A stretch of DNA of 64,000 nt, taken from contig NZ_BIMF01000020.1 in NCBI RefSeq assembly GCF_004000945.1, forward strand, positions 1 through 64,000, read 5' to 3'. The notes below the pieces were generated by a model. That model was not told the DNA's origin and made no database searches. It saw nothing but the letters and a program-made list of their open reading frames with translations. Position numbers and translations under genes: made by a program. The DNA is from Paenibacillus lautus NBRC 15380 (GTDB taxonomy: Bacteria; Bacillota; Bacilli; Paenibacillales; Paenibacillaceae). Below are positions 26,776 through 35,395 of this stretch, in pieces (position 1 is the stretch's first letter; each line of letters starts with the position of its first letter).

Positions 26776-28419
26776 ATGTTTCAAGTGCTGCTCGTTGATG
26801 ATGAGCCGCTCGTGCGGCATGATCTGCGAACGTTATTGGACTGGAATGAGCATGGATTCGAATTATGCGGCCAAGCGCATAACGGATTAATGGCCTTGGC
26901 CATGATTGAGCAGTCTCCCCCGCATATTGCGATTATTGACGTGAATATGCCCGAAATGAACGGCGTAGAGCTCAACCGGGCGATTAAAGAACGGTTTCCA
27001 CTTATTCAGACGATTATGCTCAGCAGCTATGATGATTATGACTACGTGCGGGAGTGTCTGAAGAACGGCTCCATCGATTATCTGTTGAAGCATCGGCTGG
27101 ACGGTGCAGCGCTGGTCACCCTGTTGAACAAAGCGGTCCTGGAGTTGCGGCAGGAGGATCGGTTGCTGGATGAACGCATGGCTCACGAGGCCGTGGCTGA
27201 GAGGCTGAATCCCGTGCTGATTCGCGATTATATCGTGTATCTCGCTAGCGGGCGGAAGGATGCAACCATGGAGGTTGAGGCTTTTTCACAAAAAAATCGC
27301 CTTTACACCCACGCGTTAAGCTATGCGGCAGCGGCTGTGCAGATTGTTCCGTTCCTGCTGCTGACGGAGTCATACAGCGACGTGCAAACGAACCGGCTGG
27401 TTCAGCAGGTAGTCGATATCATGCAGCAGAGCCTGGGCGATATTCAGGAGCGGACGGCGGCTTACGTGGAGGATGGAAGGTTTATTGTCGTGTTTGCGTT
27501 CAAGGAGCGGAGCGAACATGCCATAAAGAACGAGATAGCCGGGCGGATGAGGAAGCTTCAGCATGCGATTGAGCTGTTCCTTAATTTAAAATGCGTGGCC
27601 TCCGTCGGACATGTATGCACCAGCTTGTCTCAACTCGGCTCAAGTTATAGCTCCGCTGAGCGGGTGCTCGATGCTTCCACGGCGGAGTCGACCGGAAGCA
27701 GTGCCGCTCCAAGAATACCGGGCCGGGCCGGCGGACTTGCTGGCGGAAACCATCAGCGCGTATCTTTGACGATCGAGGAACACAAACAGCTTCTGCTTTC
27801 GATTGAAAGGCTGGACGTCGAAGACGTGCACGGGTTAATCTCCTCCATCTTTGCTTCGATCCGCCATCTGCCGATCCATTCGCATACGGTCCAGATGATC
27901 GTTAGCGAGCTCATGTTAACCGGGGATAAGGCATGGAAGACATGGATGCCATCTGCGGAAAATGCGAAGGAGAAGCTTCCTTCAAGAAGCGAGCTCGGAA
28001 GAATCGGCAGTGTTGGGGAGTTAGTGTTATGGCTGCAATCCTACTATGCGGGCTTGCTTGGCCTACTGAAGCAGCACCGTGCAGCGGGTCCGTATTCCCG
28101 GCATGTCACGCAGGCTGTTCATTTTATTCTGGAGAGGTATCCGGGTTATGTCACGCTGGAGCTTGCCGCCGGCGCAATCGGCCTGAACTCTTCTTATTTA
28201 AGCAGAATCTTCAAGGAAGAGACGCAGCGGACGTTCTCGGAGTATCTGAATCGGGTACGGATCGATGCAGGGCGGAAGCTGCTGGAGAGCGGTAAATATT
28301 CGATCAAGGAAATCAGCAATCAAGTGGGTTTTACGACCCATAACTATTTTTTCAAAGTATTCAAGGAAATAACGGGGGTAACCCCGCAGGAGTATTTGAA
28401 CCGCTTGGGAAGAGGATAG
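26776..28419 (+). CDS. Response regulator, YesN type with AraC output
   Basis: A 547-residue regulator. The receiver domain (1-120) has the DD pair at 8-9 and phospho-acceptor Asp55 in IAIIDVNMPEMNG. A central region of about 310 residues contains a Gly/Ala/Pro-rich linker near 310-325. The C-terminal AraC helix-turn-helix pair ends in GFTTHNYFFKVFKEITGVTP. It is cotranscribed with the kinase and probably activates the promoter before 28617. Confidence 0.92.
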   Translation: MFQVLLVDDEPLVRHDLRTLLDWNEHGFELCGQAHNGLMALAMIEQSPPHIAIIDVNMPEMNGVELNRAIKERFPLIQTIMLSSYDDYDYVRECLKNGSIDYLLKHRLDGAALVTLLNKAVLELRQEDRLLDERMAHEAVAERLNPVLIRDYIVYLASGRKDATMEVEAFSQKNRLYTHALSYAAAAVQIVPFLLLTESYSDVQTNRLVQQVVDIMQQSLGDIQERTAAYVEDGRFIVVFAFKERSEHAIKNEIAGRMRKLQHAIELFLNLKCVASVGHVCTSLSQLGSSYSSAERVLDASTAESTGSSAAPRIPGRAGGLAGGNHQRVSLTIEEHKQLLLSIERLDVEDVHGLISSIFASIRHLPIHSHTVQMIVSELMLTGDKAWKTWMPSAENAKEKLPSRSELGRIGSVGELVLWLQSYYAGLLGLLKQHRAAGPYSRHVTQAVHFILERYPGYVTLELAAGAIGLNSSYLSRIFKEETQRTFSEYLNRVRIDAGRKLLESGKYSIKEISNQVGFTTHNYFFKVFKEITGVTPQEYLNRLGRG

Positions 28420-28539
28420 GCTGAAAAACCCAGTATTCGGATCGGCAGGAGAACGTGCAGGGAAGCCGCCTTTCAAGAACCGTAAAATATGTGGAGTAAA
28501 TGGTCATATTTTTGTAATGGGCCGTCTTGAAGGGTGGAT

Positions 28540-28573
28540 TATAATAATCACACACCAGGCGGTAAACGCTTAC
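28540..28573 (+). promoter_or_regulatory. Promoter -10 and CRE site of the arabinan importer operon
   Basis: TATAAT at 28540-28545 has no clear -35, as expected for an activator-dependent promoter. GTAAACGCTTAC at 28562-28573 is CRE-like and falls just after the likely start point, a position where CcpA blocks transcription. Confidence 0.55.
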
Positions 28574-28616
28574 AAATGGCGCTTGGTGAATGAAGAGATA
28601 TGGGGGTCGCTTATTT

Positions 28617-30188
28617 ATGCGTAAACGCTGGGGAAGAAACGCGGTCATCACGATGCTCGCTTCCAGCTTGATGCTGGCCGGATGCAGTTCCGATGGAGGT
28701 TCGAAGAAAGAAGCTGCGCCCGAAGGTACAGAGAATGTCGTTCATGCTACAGGGTTTCCGATTGTAGAGCAGCCCGTGGATCTCAAGATGTTCACCCGGA
28801 TTGCACCCGTGAACGGTCCGTTCAAAGAGATGCCGGTGTTTCAGGATTACGAGAAATTAAGCAATGTGAAGGTCGAATTCATTGAAGCGCCGACGGACGG
28901 TTTCCAAGAGAAGAAAAATCTGTTGTTTGCCTCCAACGAGCTGCCGGATGCTTTGTTCCGTTCCGGCCTATCGCCGCTGGAAGCCGTTCGCTACGGATCG
29001 GCAGGCCAATTGATTCCGCTGGAAGGCCTCATCGATGAATACGCGCCGAACCTGAAGAAATTGATGGAGGAATATCCCGAAATCCGGGCGGGCATCACGA
29101 CGCCGGAGGGTCATATCTATGCGGTTCCGGGCATTGTGACGCTGGGCGCGGCGCGGACGGATAAGAAATGGATCAACCAGATGTGGCTGGAGAAGTTGAG
29201 TCTGGAGGTGCCGGAGACGACGGACGAACTGTACGAGGTGCTGCTTGCCTTCCGCGACGGTGACCCGAACGGCAACGGGAAGCAGGATGAAATTCCGATG
29301 ACGGCCCGTGTCGGATTGGCGGTCGTTGCCGCGATGAGCGGCTCATTCGGTCTGGATACGCAGCTCGGATATAACATCAACATCGACAACGACAAAGTGA
29401 GCATCTGGATGGGCAGCGACAAGAATAAAGAGATGCTCATGTACTTAAATAAGCTCTACAAGGAAAAGCTGCTGGACCCCGAAATCTTCTCGCACACCGA
29501 AGCGCAGTATTTGGCCAAGCAGGGGTCGGGCAATGCGGGATTCTTCTTTGACCAAACCAACAATAACTTCTTGTCGATCCAGGATCAGTATACCGGAATC
29601 GCGCCTCCGGCCGGCCCGAACGGAGATCGGATGCAAAGTCAGGCCTTGCCGATTGCGCGGGATTTTGGAGCCTTTGCCATCACGTCCATTAATAAATACC
29701 CTGAAGTCACAATGCGCTGGATCGACTATTTCTATAGCGACGAAGGATCGACGCTTCTGAGGTTCGGCAGGGAAGGGGAGCATTATGAACTCAAGGACGG
29801 GATTCCGTTCTATACAGAAGATTTCCTGAAGGATATTAGCAATCAGGCCAAAATCACGCCTTACGCCGGGGGAGGGGCACCTCATCTCATCAGCGAGCAG
29901 GTTGCTTCTTTCATCAATCCGCCGCAGGTACAGGAGGCGCAGCAGAAGCTGGATCCGTTCATGCCGGAGGTTCGTTATGCGGCTCCGATGTTTGACGAGC
30001 AAACCGCGCAGCAGGTCAACATTCTGCGCAACGACATCGACAAATATTACGAAGAGCAAAGCACGAAATTCATTGTTGGCGCGCTTAGCTTCGACAAGTG
30101 GGGAGAATTCCAATCCACGCTCAAGAAGATGAAAGTAGACGAGCTGGAGAAATTGTATCAGGATGCCTATGACAAGATGCAGAAATAA
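28617..30188 (+). CDS. Extracellular solute-binding lipoprotein, LplA/YtcQ type
   Basis: A 523-residue binding lipoprotein. The signal peptide ends in lipobox LAGC at about residues 20-23, then a charged linker. DGDPNGNGKQDEIPM is a calcium-binding-like motif common in this family. I start at ATG 28617, nine bases after GGGGGT, which leaves a standard signal peptide; ATG 28590 adds nine residues. The permeases follow directly. Substrate is probably an arabino- or galacto-oligosaccharide, judging from the GH51 gene. Confidence 0.9.
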   Translation: MRKRWGRNAVITMLASSLMLAGCSSDGGSKKEAAPEGTENVVHATGFPIVEQPVDLKMFTRIAPVNGPFKEMPVFQDYEKLSNVKVEFIEAPTDGFQEKKNLLFASNELPDALFRSGLSPLEAVRYGSAGQLIPLEGLIDEYAPNLKKLMEEYPEIRAGITTPEGHIYAVPGIVTLGAARTDKKWINQMWLEKLSLEVPETTDELYEVLLAFRDGDPNGNGKQDEIPMTARVGLAVVAAMSGSFGLDTQLGYNINIDNDKVSIWMGSDKNKEMLMYLNKLYKEKLLDPEIFSHTEAQYLAKQGSGNAGFFFDQTNNNFLSIQDQYTGIAPPAGPNGDRMQSQALPIARDFGAFAITSINKYPEVTMRWIDYFYSDEGSTLLRFGREGEHYELKDGIPFYTEDFLKDISNQAKITPYAGGGAPHLISEQVASFINPPQVQEAQQKLDPFMPEVRYAAPMFDEQTAQQVNILRNDIDKYYEEQSTKFIVGALSFDKWGEFQSTLKKMKVDELEKLYQDAYDKMQK

Positions 30189-30221
30189 TGCTGCTACATC
30201 ATGGATAAGGAGTGGATGCCC

Positions 30222-31184
30222 TTGAAGCGTGTCAAAGCCGATACATCAATGGCTCTGCCTCGAAGCGATTCGAGGCGGGGTTCCCGCCTTTTAAGGCAAA
30301 TGGCCAAGCGATATGACCTGTATCTCATGCTGCTTCTGCCAGTCATCTGGTATCTGGTGTTTCATTATGGTCCGTTGTACGGGCTGCAAATCGCGTTTAA
30401 AAATTTTAATCCGGCAAAAGGTATCCTCGGCAGCAGCTGGGAGGGCTTCGGGCATTTCGAACGCTTCTTTGATTCGTATTATTTTTGGCGGCTGCTGTGG
30501 AATACGCTGTCCATCAATTTGTTTTCCTTGTTGATCGCCTTCCCGATTCCGATCTTGCTGGCGCTGATCATCAACGAAATACGCAACAAGACTTTCAGCA
30601 AATGGCTGCAGAACATTACGTACATTCCGCATTTTATTTCGGTGGTCGTGATCGTGGGCATTCTGAACGTGTTCCTCTCGCCCAATAGCGGTCCGATCAA
30701 TCTGTTGATCGAGGCCGTCGGCGGTACGCCGATTCGTTTTCTTGAGGAAGCCGGCTGGTTCAAGACCATCTTTATCGGCTCTAACATATGGCAGAACATG
30801 GGGTGGCAGTCCATTATCTATATTGCGGCGCTCAGCGGGGTGAACCCGCAGCTCTACGAGGCGGCCAAGATGGACGGGGCGTCGAGGCTGCGGCGCATCT
30901 GGCACATCTCTTTGCCAGGAATCGCGCCTGTCGTTATCATTTTGCTTATTTTGGATATCGGCCATTTCATGAACATTGGCTTTGAGAAAATATTGTTGAT
31001 GCAGAACAACTTGAATCTGGAATCAAGCGACGTCATTTCCACGTTTGTCTACACGACAGGCATTTTAAAGGGAGAATACAGCTACACGGCAGCAATCGGG
31101 CTGTTTAATTCGGTTATCAATCTGATCCTGCTGCTGTTCGTGAACCGGATTGCGCGCAAGACGTCGGAGACAAGCTTATGGTAA
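30222..31184 (+). CDS. ABC transporter permease, LplB type
   Basis: A permease of about 320 residues with six membrane segments. HYGPLYGLQIAFKNFNPAKG is the LplB family motif near the first segment, and the ATPase-contact loop is EAAKMDGASRLRRIW. TTG 30222 lies nine bases after AAGGAG; ATG 30216 and ATG 30201 are possible but worse spaced. It works with the LplC-type permease at 31200. No ATPase is encoded nearby. Confidence 0.87.
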   Translation: MKRVKADTSMALPRSDSRRGSRLLRQMAKRYDLYLMLLLPVIWYLVFHYGPLYGLQIAFKNFNPAKGILGSSWEGFGHFERFFDSYYFWRLLWNTLSINLFSLLIAFPIPILLALIINEIRNKTFSKWLQNITYIPHFISVVVIVGILNVFLSPNSGPINLLIEAVGGTPIRFLEEAGWFKTIFIGSNIWQNMGWQSIIYIAALSGVNPQLYEAAKMDGASRLRRIWHISLPGIAPVVIILLILDIGHFMNIGFEKILLMQNNLNLESSDVISTFVYTTGILKGEYSYTAAIGLFNSVINLILLLFVNRIARKTSETSLW

Positions 31185-31199
31185 AGGGGGGGACGTGCC

Positions 31200-32093
31200 A
31201 TGTCCAAGCCGTCGACAGTAAAAGAGGCCGCGAATGAACGGGTATTCGATGTCATCATATACGCGAACGCCGCGATAATTATCGTCATTGTGCTGTACCC
31301 GTTGATTTTTATTGTCAGCGCGTCGTTCAGTGATCCGACAAGGGTATTGAACGGCGAGGTTTGGCTGCTGCCGAAAAGCGTAACGCTGGATGCGTACACG
31401 AATATTTTGCAAAACGAAAAGATTTGGACGGGATATCGCAACACGATCTTCTATACGATCGTTGGCACAGTGATGAATATTATCATGACGATTTTGGCGG
31501 CCTACCCGTTATCGAGGCCTGACCTTCCGGGGCGTAATGCGATCATGGTGTTTATCACGCTGACGATGTTCTTCAGCGGAGGCTTGATTCCAACGTATCT
31601 GCTGGTCAAGGATTTGGGCATGGTCGATACGATGTGGGCGCTGATTGTTCCCGGCGCCATTGCGACTTACAATCTGATCGTGATGAGGACCTATTTCCAA
31701 TCGAGTATTCCCTGGGAGCTGCAGGAGGCCGCCCATATCGACGGCTGCTCCAATTGGAGGCTGCTTTTCAGTATCATTCTGCCTCTATCCAAGCCGATCC
31801 TGGCCGTCATGGTGTTGTTCTATGCGGTCGGCCACTGGAATTCGTTCTTTAATGCACTCATATACATCCGAAACGAAGATCTGCACCCGCTTCAGCTGGT
31901 GCTGCGCGAAATTCTGCTGATCAGCCAATCCGATGCCGTGGACGGCAGCGTTGGACTGGAGGATAAAATTTTGCTTGCTGAAAGCATCAAATACGCGGTC
32001 ATTATCGTCTCCAGTTTACCTGTACTGCTGATGTATCCGTTCGTGCAGCGGCATTTCGTTAAAGGCGTCATGATTGGCTCGATTAAAGGGTGA
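31200..32093 (+). CDS. ABC transporter permease, LplC/YtcP type
   Basis: A 297-residue permease with six membrane segments and the family-typical FIVSASFSDPTRV. The ATPase-contact loop is EAAHIDGCSNWRLLF, and the protein ends in RHFVKGVMIGSIKG, the usual LplC tail. It starts 15 bp after the LplB-type gene behind AAAGGGGGG. It forms the second half of the channel and is followed in the operon by the GH51 gene. Confidence 0.9.
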   Translation: MSKPSTVKEAANERVFDVIIYANAAIIIVIVLYPLIFIVSASFSDPTRVLNGEVWLLPKSVTLDAYTNILQNEKIWTGYRNTIFYTIVGTVMNIIMTILAAYPLSRPDLPGRNAIMVFITLTMFFSGGLIPTYLLVKDLGMVDTMWALIVPGAIATYNLIVMRTYFQSSIPWELQEAAHIDGCSNWRLLFSIILPLSKPILAVMVLFYAVGHWNSFFNALIYIRNEDLHPLQLVLREILLISQSDAVDGSVGLEDKILLAESIKYAVIIVSSLPVLLMYPFVQRHFVKGVMIGSIKG

Positions 32094-32144
32094 TGCCGAT
32101 ATGATTGCACGGCTCAGCCTAAAATTCCATGGGAGGTTATATTC

Positions 32145-34160
32145 TTGAATACGAACGCAACGATTACCATTGATTGTAGCCGCAAGAGCGAGCATGAGAT
32201 TAATCCGTATCTGTTCGGTCATTTTGTGGAGGATATCCGGGACCATATGGAGGCGATGCTCGCGTTTCCGTTAAAGGACATGGATTTGGAAAGCGAAGCG
32301 GAGACCAAGACGCCGGTATCGGGAAGCTGGCGCGCGTATACCAACGGGCGGAACACCAGGTACGCCTTGGAAGCGCCGGCACCCCGGCATTCGGGACGCA
32401 CCCAGCGCATCCGCATCCTGAGCGATGACGAAGCCTATGCCGGTATTGCGCAGAAAGTAGCATTAAAGGGTCCGATGAAGTATACGGTCCGGCTTGTTGC
32501 CCGCGCTTCCATTGAGCTTCAATACGTGACGGTGGAAGCCGTGGACCGGCGCACGGAAGAAACGATTGGACAGCTTCGCGTAGAGCTGGGCAGCCACAAC
32601 TGGCAGGAATACGAGGGAGAGCTGTCCACAACACGCGCTTGCAGCGATGCGGAGATCCGGGTGTATGTTCCGGCCGAGCATCCAAGGTGGATCGACCACG
32701 TATCCACCGGCATGCTCTGGATCGATCACGTGTCCCTGCTGCCGATCGATAGCATCGCTATGGTGAAGCGTGAAGTGATCGAGATGACTAGAGGGCTGAA
32801 TGCGGGCATGATGAGGCTCGCAGGCAATTATATCAGCGCTTATCATTGGGAGCATGGCATTGGTCCGGTCCTGGAGAGACCGGTCATGTACAACGAGGCC
32901 TGGGGAGGATGGACCAGTAAATATTTCGGCACGGACGAATTCATCCGCTTTTGCCGCGAGCTGCAGGTGGAGCCCCTGATTTGCGTGAACGATGGATCGG
33001 GTACCCCTGAAGAAGCCGCACAGTGGATCGAATACTGCAATGGGAGCGTGGATACGCCGATGGGCGCCTTACGAGCCCGAAACGGCTTTCCTGAGCCGTA
33101 TAACGTCAAGTATTGGGAAATCGGTAACGAAGTATGGGGCCAATGGCAGGTCGGCACTTGTACAGCAGAACGGTTTGGCGAGCGGACGATATCGTTTGCC
33201 AAGGCCATGAAGGAGGCGGACCCTTCCATCGTGCTGCTGGCCTGCGGGCATTACGAGCAGGAATGGAACCGAACCGTGCTGGACCTGGCAGGCGAGTATA
33301 TGGATTATTTGACACTGCATTTGTATCACGGTTACGGACCCTTCGGCATGAACCGGGATACGCCGGCAGAGGAACGCTATAAGGCGATTGCTTCTTATCC
33401 CGAGTGGACCCGGCACCATATCCGTCAGACGACGGAACTGATTGAGTCCAAGGCGAAGCACAGCCACGTGAAGCTGGCGATCACCGAATATAACACGATG
33501 TACTATCCGAATACGGTGCGAAAAGGGCTGCCGAACGAGCACACGTTAGGAGCCGCGGTGGCTAATGCCGCCAACCTGAACGAAATGATTCGCTGCAGCG
33601 ACATGGTGCATATCGGCAGCTTCTCCGATCTTGTTAATGGCTGGCTCGGAGGATGCATACGGGTCGGGGACTACTATGCGGATCAGTATTGCGGCAAGGA
33701 GCCCGGATGGAGCGGGCTTCCGCTCACGATATACGGGACGCCGACCTATGAAGTGTTAAAGCTTTACGCGAATCGGGACGTCCGGCGTATTCTCCCCGTC
33801 CAAGCGGAATGCGGAACTTTCTCCGTGGCATCAAGCAAGAAGACGCCGATGGAGCTTGATGCGCTTCCGGACCTGGACGTTGCGGCCGGGACGAATGGCG
33901 ACGGCAGCAAAGTCACCGTATTTATCGTTAACCGAAGTCTGGAGGAGGTAAGGGCCGTGCTGGATTTGCAGCCCTTCGAGGCTTCCGGGGAAACGACTCT
34001 ATATGAAATCACCGGCAATTCTTACGATGATATTAACTCCGTATTCCAGCCGGATCATATTGTGTGCAAAGAAAGCAGGGTGCCGGTAGAGGCATGGCGC
34101 CAAGGTTACAACTTGCGGCCTTCGTCCGTTTACGCGCTGGAATTCAAAGCGAGTGTATAG
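32145..34160 (+). CDS. Alpha-L-arabinofuranosidase, GH51
   Basis: A 671-residue glycosidase without signal peptide, so cytoplasmic. The catalytic acid/base is Glu329 in YWEIGNEVWG and the nucleophile Glu448 in LAITEYN, both in the GH51 arrangement. It releases terminal arabinofuranose from short arabino-oligosaccharides after import. It is longer than many bacterial GH51 enzymes (about 500 residues) because of an N-terminal beta-rich module (about 60-190) like that of multidomain family members. TTG start behind GGGAGG. It closes the operon under the YesMN-like pair. Confidence 0.88.
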   Translation: MNTNATITIDCSRKSEHEINPYLFGHFVEDIRDHMEAMLAFPLKDMDLESEAETKTPVSGSWRAYTNGRNTRYALEAPAPRHSGRTQRIRILSDDEAYAGIAQKVALKGPMKYTVRLVARASIELQYVTVEAVDRRTEETIGQLRVELGSHNWQEYEGELSTTRACSDAEIRVYVPAEHPRWIDHVSTGMLWIDHVSLLPIDSIAMVKREVIEMTRGLNAGMMRLAGNYISAYHWEHGIGPVLERPVMYNEAWGGWTSKYFGTDEFIRFCRELQVEPLICVNDGSGTPEEAAQWIEYCNGSVDTPMGALRARNGFPEPYNVKYWEIGNEVWGQWQVGTCTAERFGERTISFAKAMKEADPSIVLLACGHYEQEWNRTVLDLAGEYMDYLTLHLYHGYGPFGMNRDTPAEERYKAIASYPEWTRHHIRQTTELIESKAKHSHVKLAITEYNTMYYPNTVRKGLPNEHTLGAAVANAANLNEMIRCSDMVHIGSFSDLVNGWLGGCIRVGDYYADQYCGKEPGWSGLPLTIYGTPTYEVLKLYANRDVRRILPVQAECGTFSVASSKKTPMELDALPDLDVAAGTNGDGSKVTVFIVNRSLEEVRAVLDLQPFEASGETTLYEITGNSYDDINSVFQPDHIVCKESRVPVEAWRQGYNLRPSSVYALEFKASV

Positions 34161-34205
34161 TGGCGGAAGGTACAGGAATGATGTAAGCTCCCATAACAAA
34201 TCGTT

Positions 34206-34253
34206 GCACCAAAAAAGTCGGACTGCGCTGGCAGTTTTCGGCTTTTTTGGTGC
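34206..34253. terminator. Terminator after the arabinan operon
   Basis: GCACCAAAAAAG at 34206-34217 and CTTTTTTGGTGC at 34242-34253 pair perfectly, with an inner CTGC/GCAG stem. The A and T tracts sit in the arms, so it could act in both directions. Confidence 0.75.
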
Positions 34254-34389
34254 AGACGATGGTTCAGGTTCTACATAAAGTCATGAGTGAATGATCCTGC
34301 AAAGAAAAACGGAGTCTTACATGATTCATCGTTTAACTTATTTTGGGGAAGTGTAAATAGAGACTAAACACAAGGATGGGGTGATTGAG

Positions 34390-34887
34390 ATGTCAAACGA
34401 AACCGTAGTGAACCAGGAAGCGGTCGAGACCGTGAAGGATATTATCAAGGATATCGAAACGGCGATGTTCTCCACGATATCGGAGGGCGGGATCAATTCC
34501 AGACCGATGCAAACGCAGGATATCGAATTCGACGGCGATTTGTGGTTCTTAACGAAGAGGGATACCAGCAAATATCAAGAAATTATGGCCAATCCCAACG
34601 TCAATGTTGCTTATGTCGGCAAATCCTATGTATCGATTCGGGGAACGGCCGAAGTCGTGGATGACCTTGAGCGGAAAAAGGCGCTTTGGAATGCGGCATA
34701 TGAGAAGTTTCTGCAAACGTCCTACGACGATCCCAACATTATTCTGATCAAGGTGGATACAGATACTGCGGAGTATTGGGAAACCGGAAACAAAACGAAA
34801 ACGGTCAAAGCCTTCTTCAAGAAAATGGTGGGCCAAGAGCCGAAGGGTGACTCGGATATAAACAAAACCGTAGATCTCCATGGATAA
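34390..34887 (+). CDS. General stress protein 26-like FMN-binding protein
   Basis: A 165-residue protein of the pyridoxamine-phosphate-oxidase-like split-barrel family (general stress protein 26 group). The core DIETAMFSTISEGGINSRPM and LWFLTKRDTSKYQEI matches the flavin-binding fold; the C-terminus is Lys-rich. Function beyond flavin or F420-type redox binding is unknown. ATG 34390 lies six bases after GGGGTG. It is a single gene between two strong terminators. Confidence 0.82.
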   Translation: MSNETVVNQEAVETVKDIIKDIETAMFSTISEGGINSRPMQTQDIEFDGDLWFLTKRDTSKYQEIMANPNVNVAYVGKSYVSIRGTAEVVDDLERKKALWNAAYEKFLQTSYDDPNIILIKVDTDTAEYWETGNKTKTVKAFFKKMVGQEPKGDSDINKTVDLHG

Positions 34888-34909
34888 CGAAATACGTAAC
34901 AAGATGATG

Positions 34910-34948
34910 AAAAAACCGCAGGATCCAGCCACGATCCTGCGGTTTTTT
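34910..34948. terminator. Intrinsic terminator after stress protein gene
   Basis: AAAAAACCGCAGGATC pairs with GATCCTGCGGTTTTTT around a 7-nt loop. Confidence 0.92.
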
Positions 34949-35124
34949 CCTGTAAGTTGAACCAGCCTGCACGGATCCCACCAGACGAATGCCATTATGG
35001 TTATGAATGGATGAACAATAGATGAAGCGTACATTTTAATACATAACAGGGCATATTTAGTACCACGTAGGAATATACCTCATCAAACAAGTGAGAATTA
35101 TGTGAATTCGTGCTGGAACCCGCC

Positions 35125-35157
35125 CTCAAACCATAACGTGCAACTGGATGGTTTGAG
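35125..35157. repeat. 10-bp inverted repeat upstream of CNNM genes
   Basis: CTCAAACCAT (35125-35134) and ATGGTTTGAG (35148-35157) are exact complements with a 13-nt spacer. A TATAAT at 35169-35174 follows. It may be an operator or an mRNA hairpin. The rest of the 34949-35392 gap holds no long gene. Confidence 0.5.
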
Positions 35158-35220
35158 TGCTGCCATGATATAATTTTTTCATAAATATGAAAAATAGATT
35201 CCTGGAGAGGAGGTAGTACA

Positions 35221-35262
35221 TTGGGAAGGCGTTATTGCAAATGGATCAAATTGCGGAATTAG
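35221..35262 (+). other. Possible 13-codon leader ORF
   Basis: TTG at 35221 lies seven bases after a perfect AGGAGG (35208-35213) and encodes MGRRYCKWIKLRN, a very basic peptide, then stops. The good SD is the only positive evidence. It could be a leader peptide for the CNNM genes or chance. Confidence 0.25.
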
Positions 35263-35362
35263 GCGGTAATATTTTCTTCGGCGAACTACCTCTTTTTCAT
35301 GGAAATATCGTATATAGACATGACCTGTTCAGATGCATAACCTATGGCCTTTAATTCAATCT

Positions 35363-35395
35363 GGAGGTGAATCCCTCTGAAGAGGGAAATCATTG
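35363..35395 (+). promoter_or_regulatory. SD-hairpin-start element, copy A
   Basis: An extended SD GGAGGTGA (35363-35370) is followed by hairpin CCCTC-TGAA-GAGGG (35373-35386) and the TTG start at 35393. The linear SD-start gap is 22 nt; folding the 14-nt hairpin reduces it to 8 nt. The in-frame TGA at 35378 excludes an earlier start. Confidence 0.65.

Noticed and set aside
34320..34350. SigB promoter before the general stress protein gene
   Set aside because: GTTTAA and GGGGAA are only 8 bp apart, too close for SigB.
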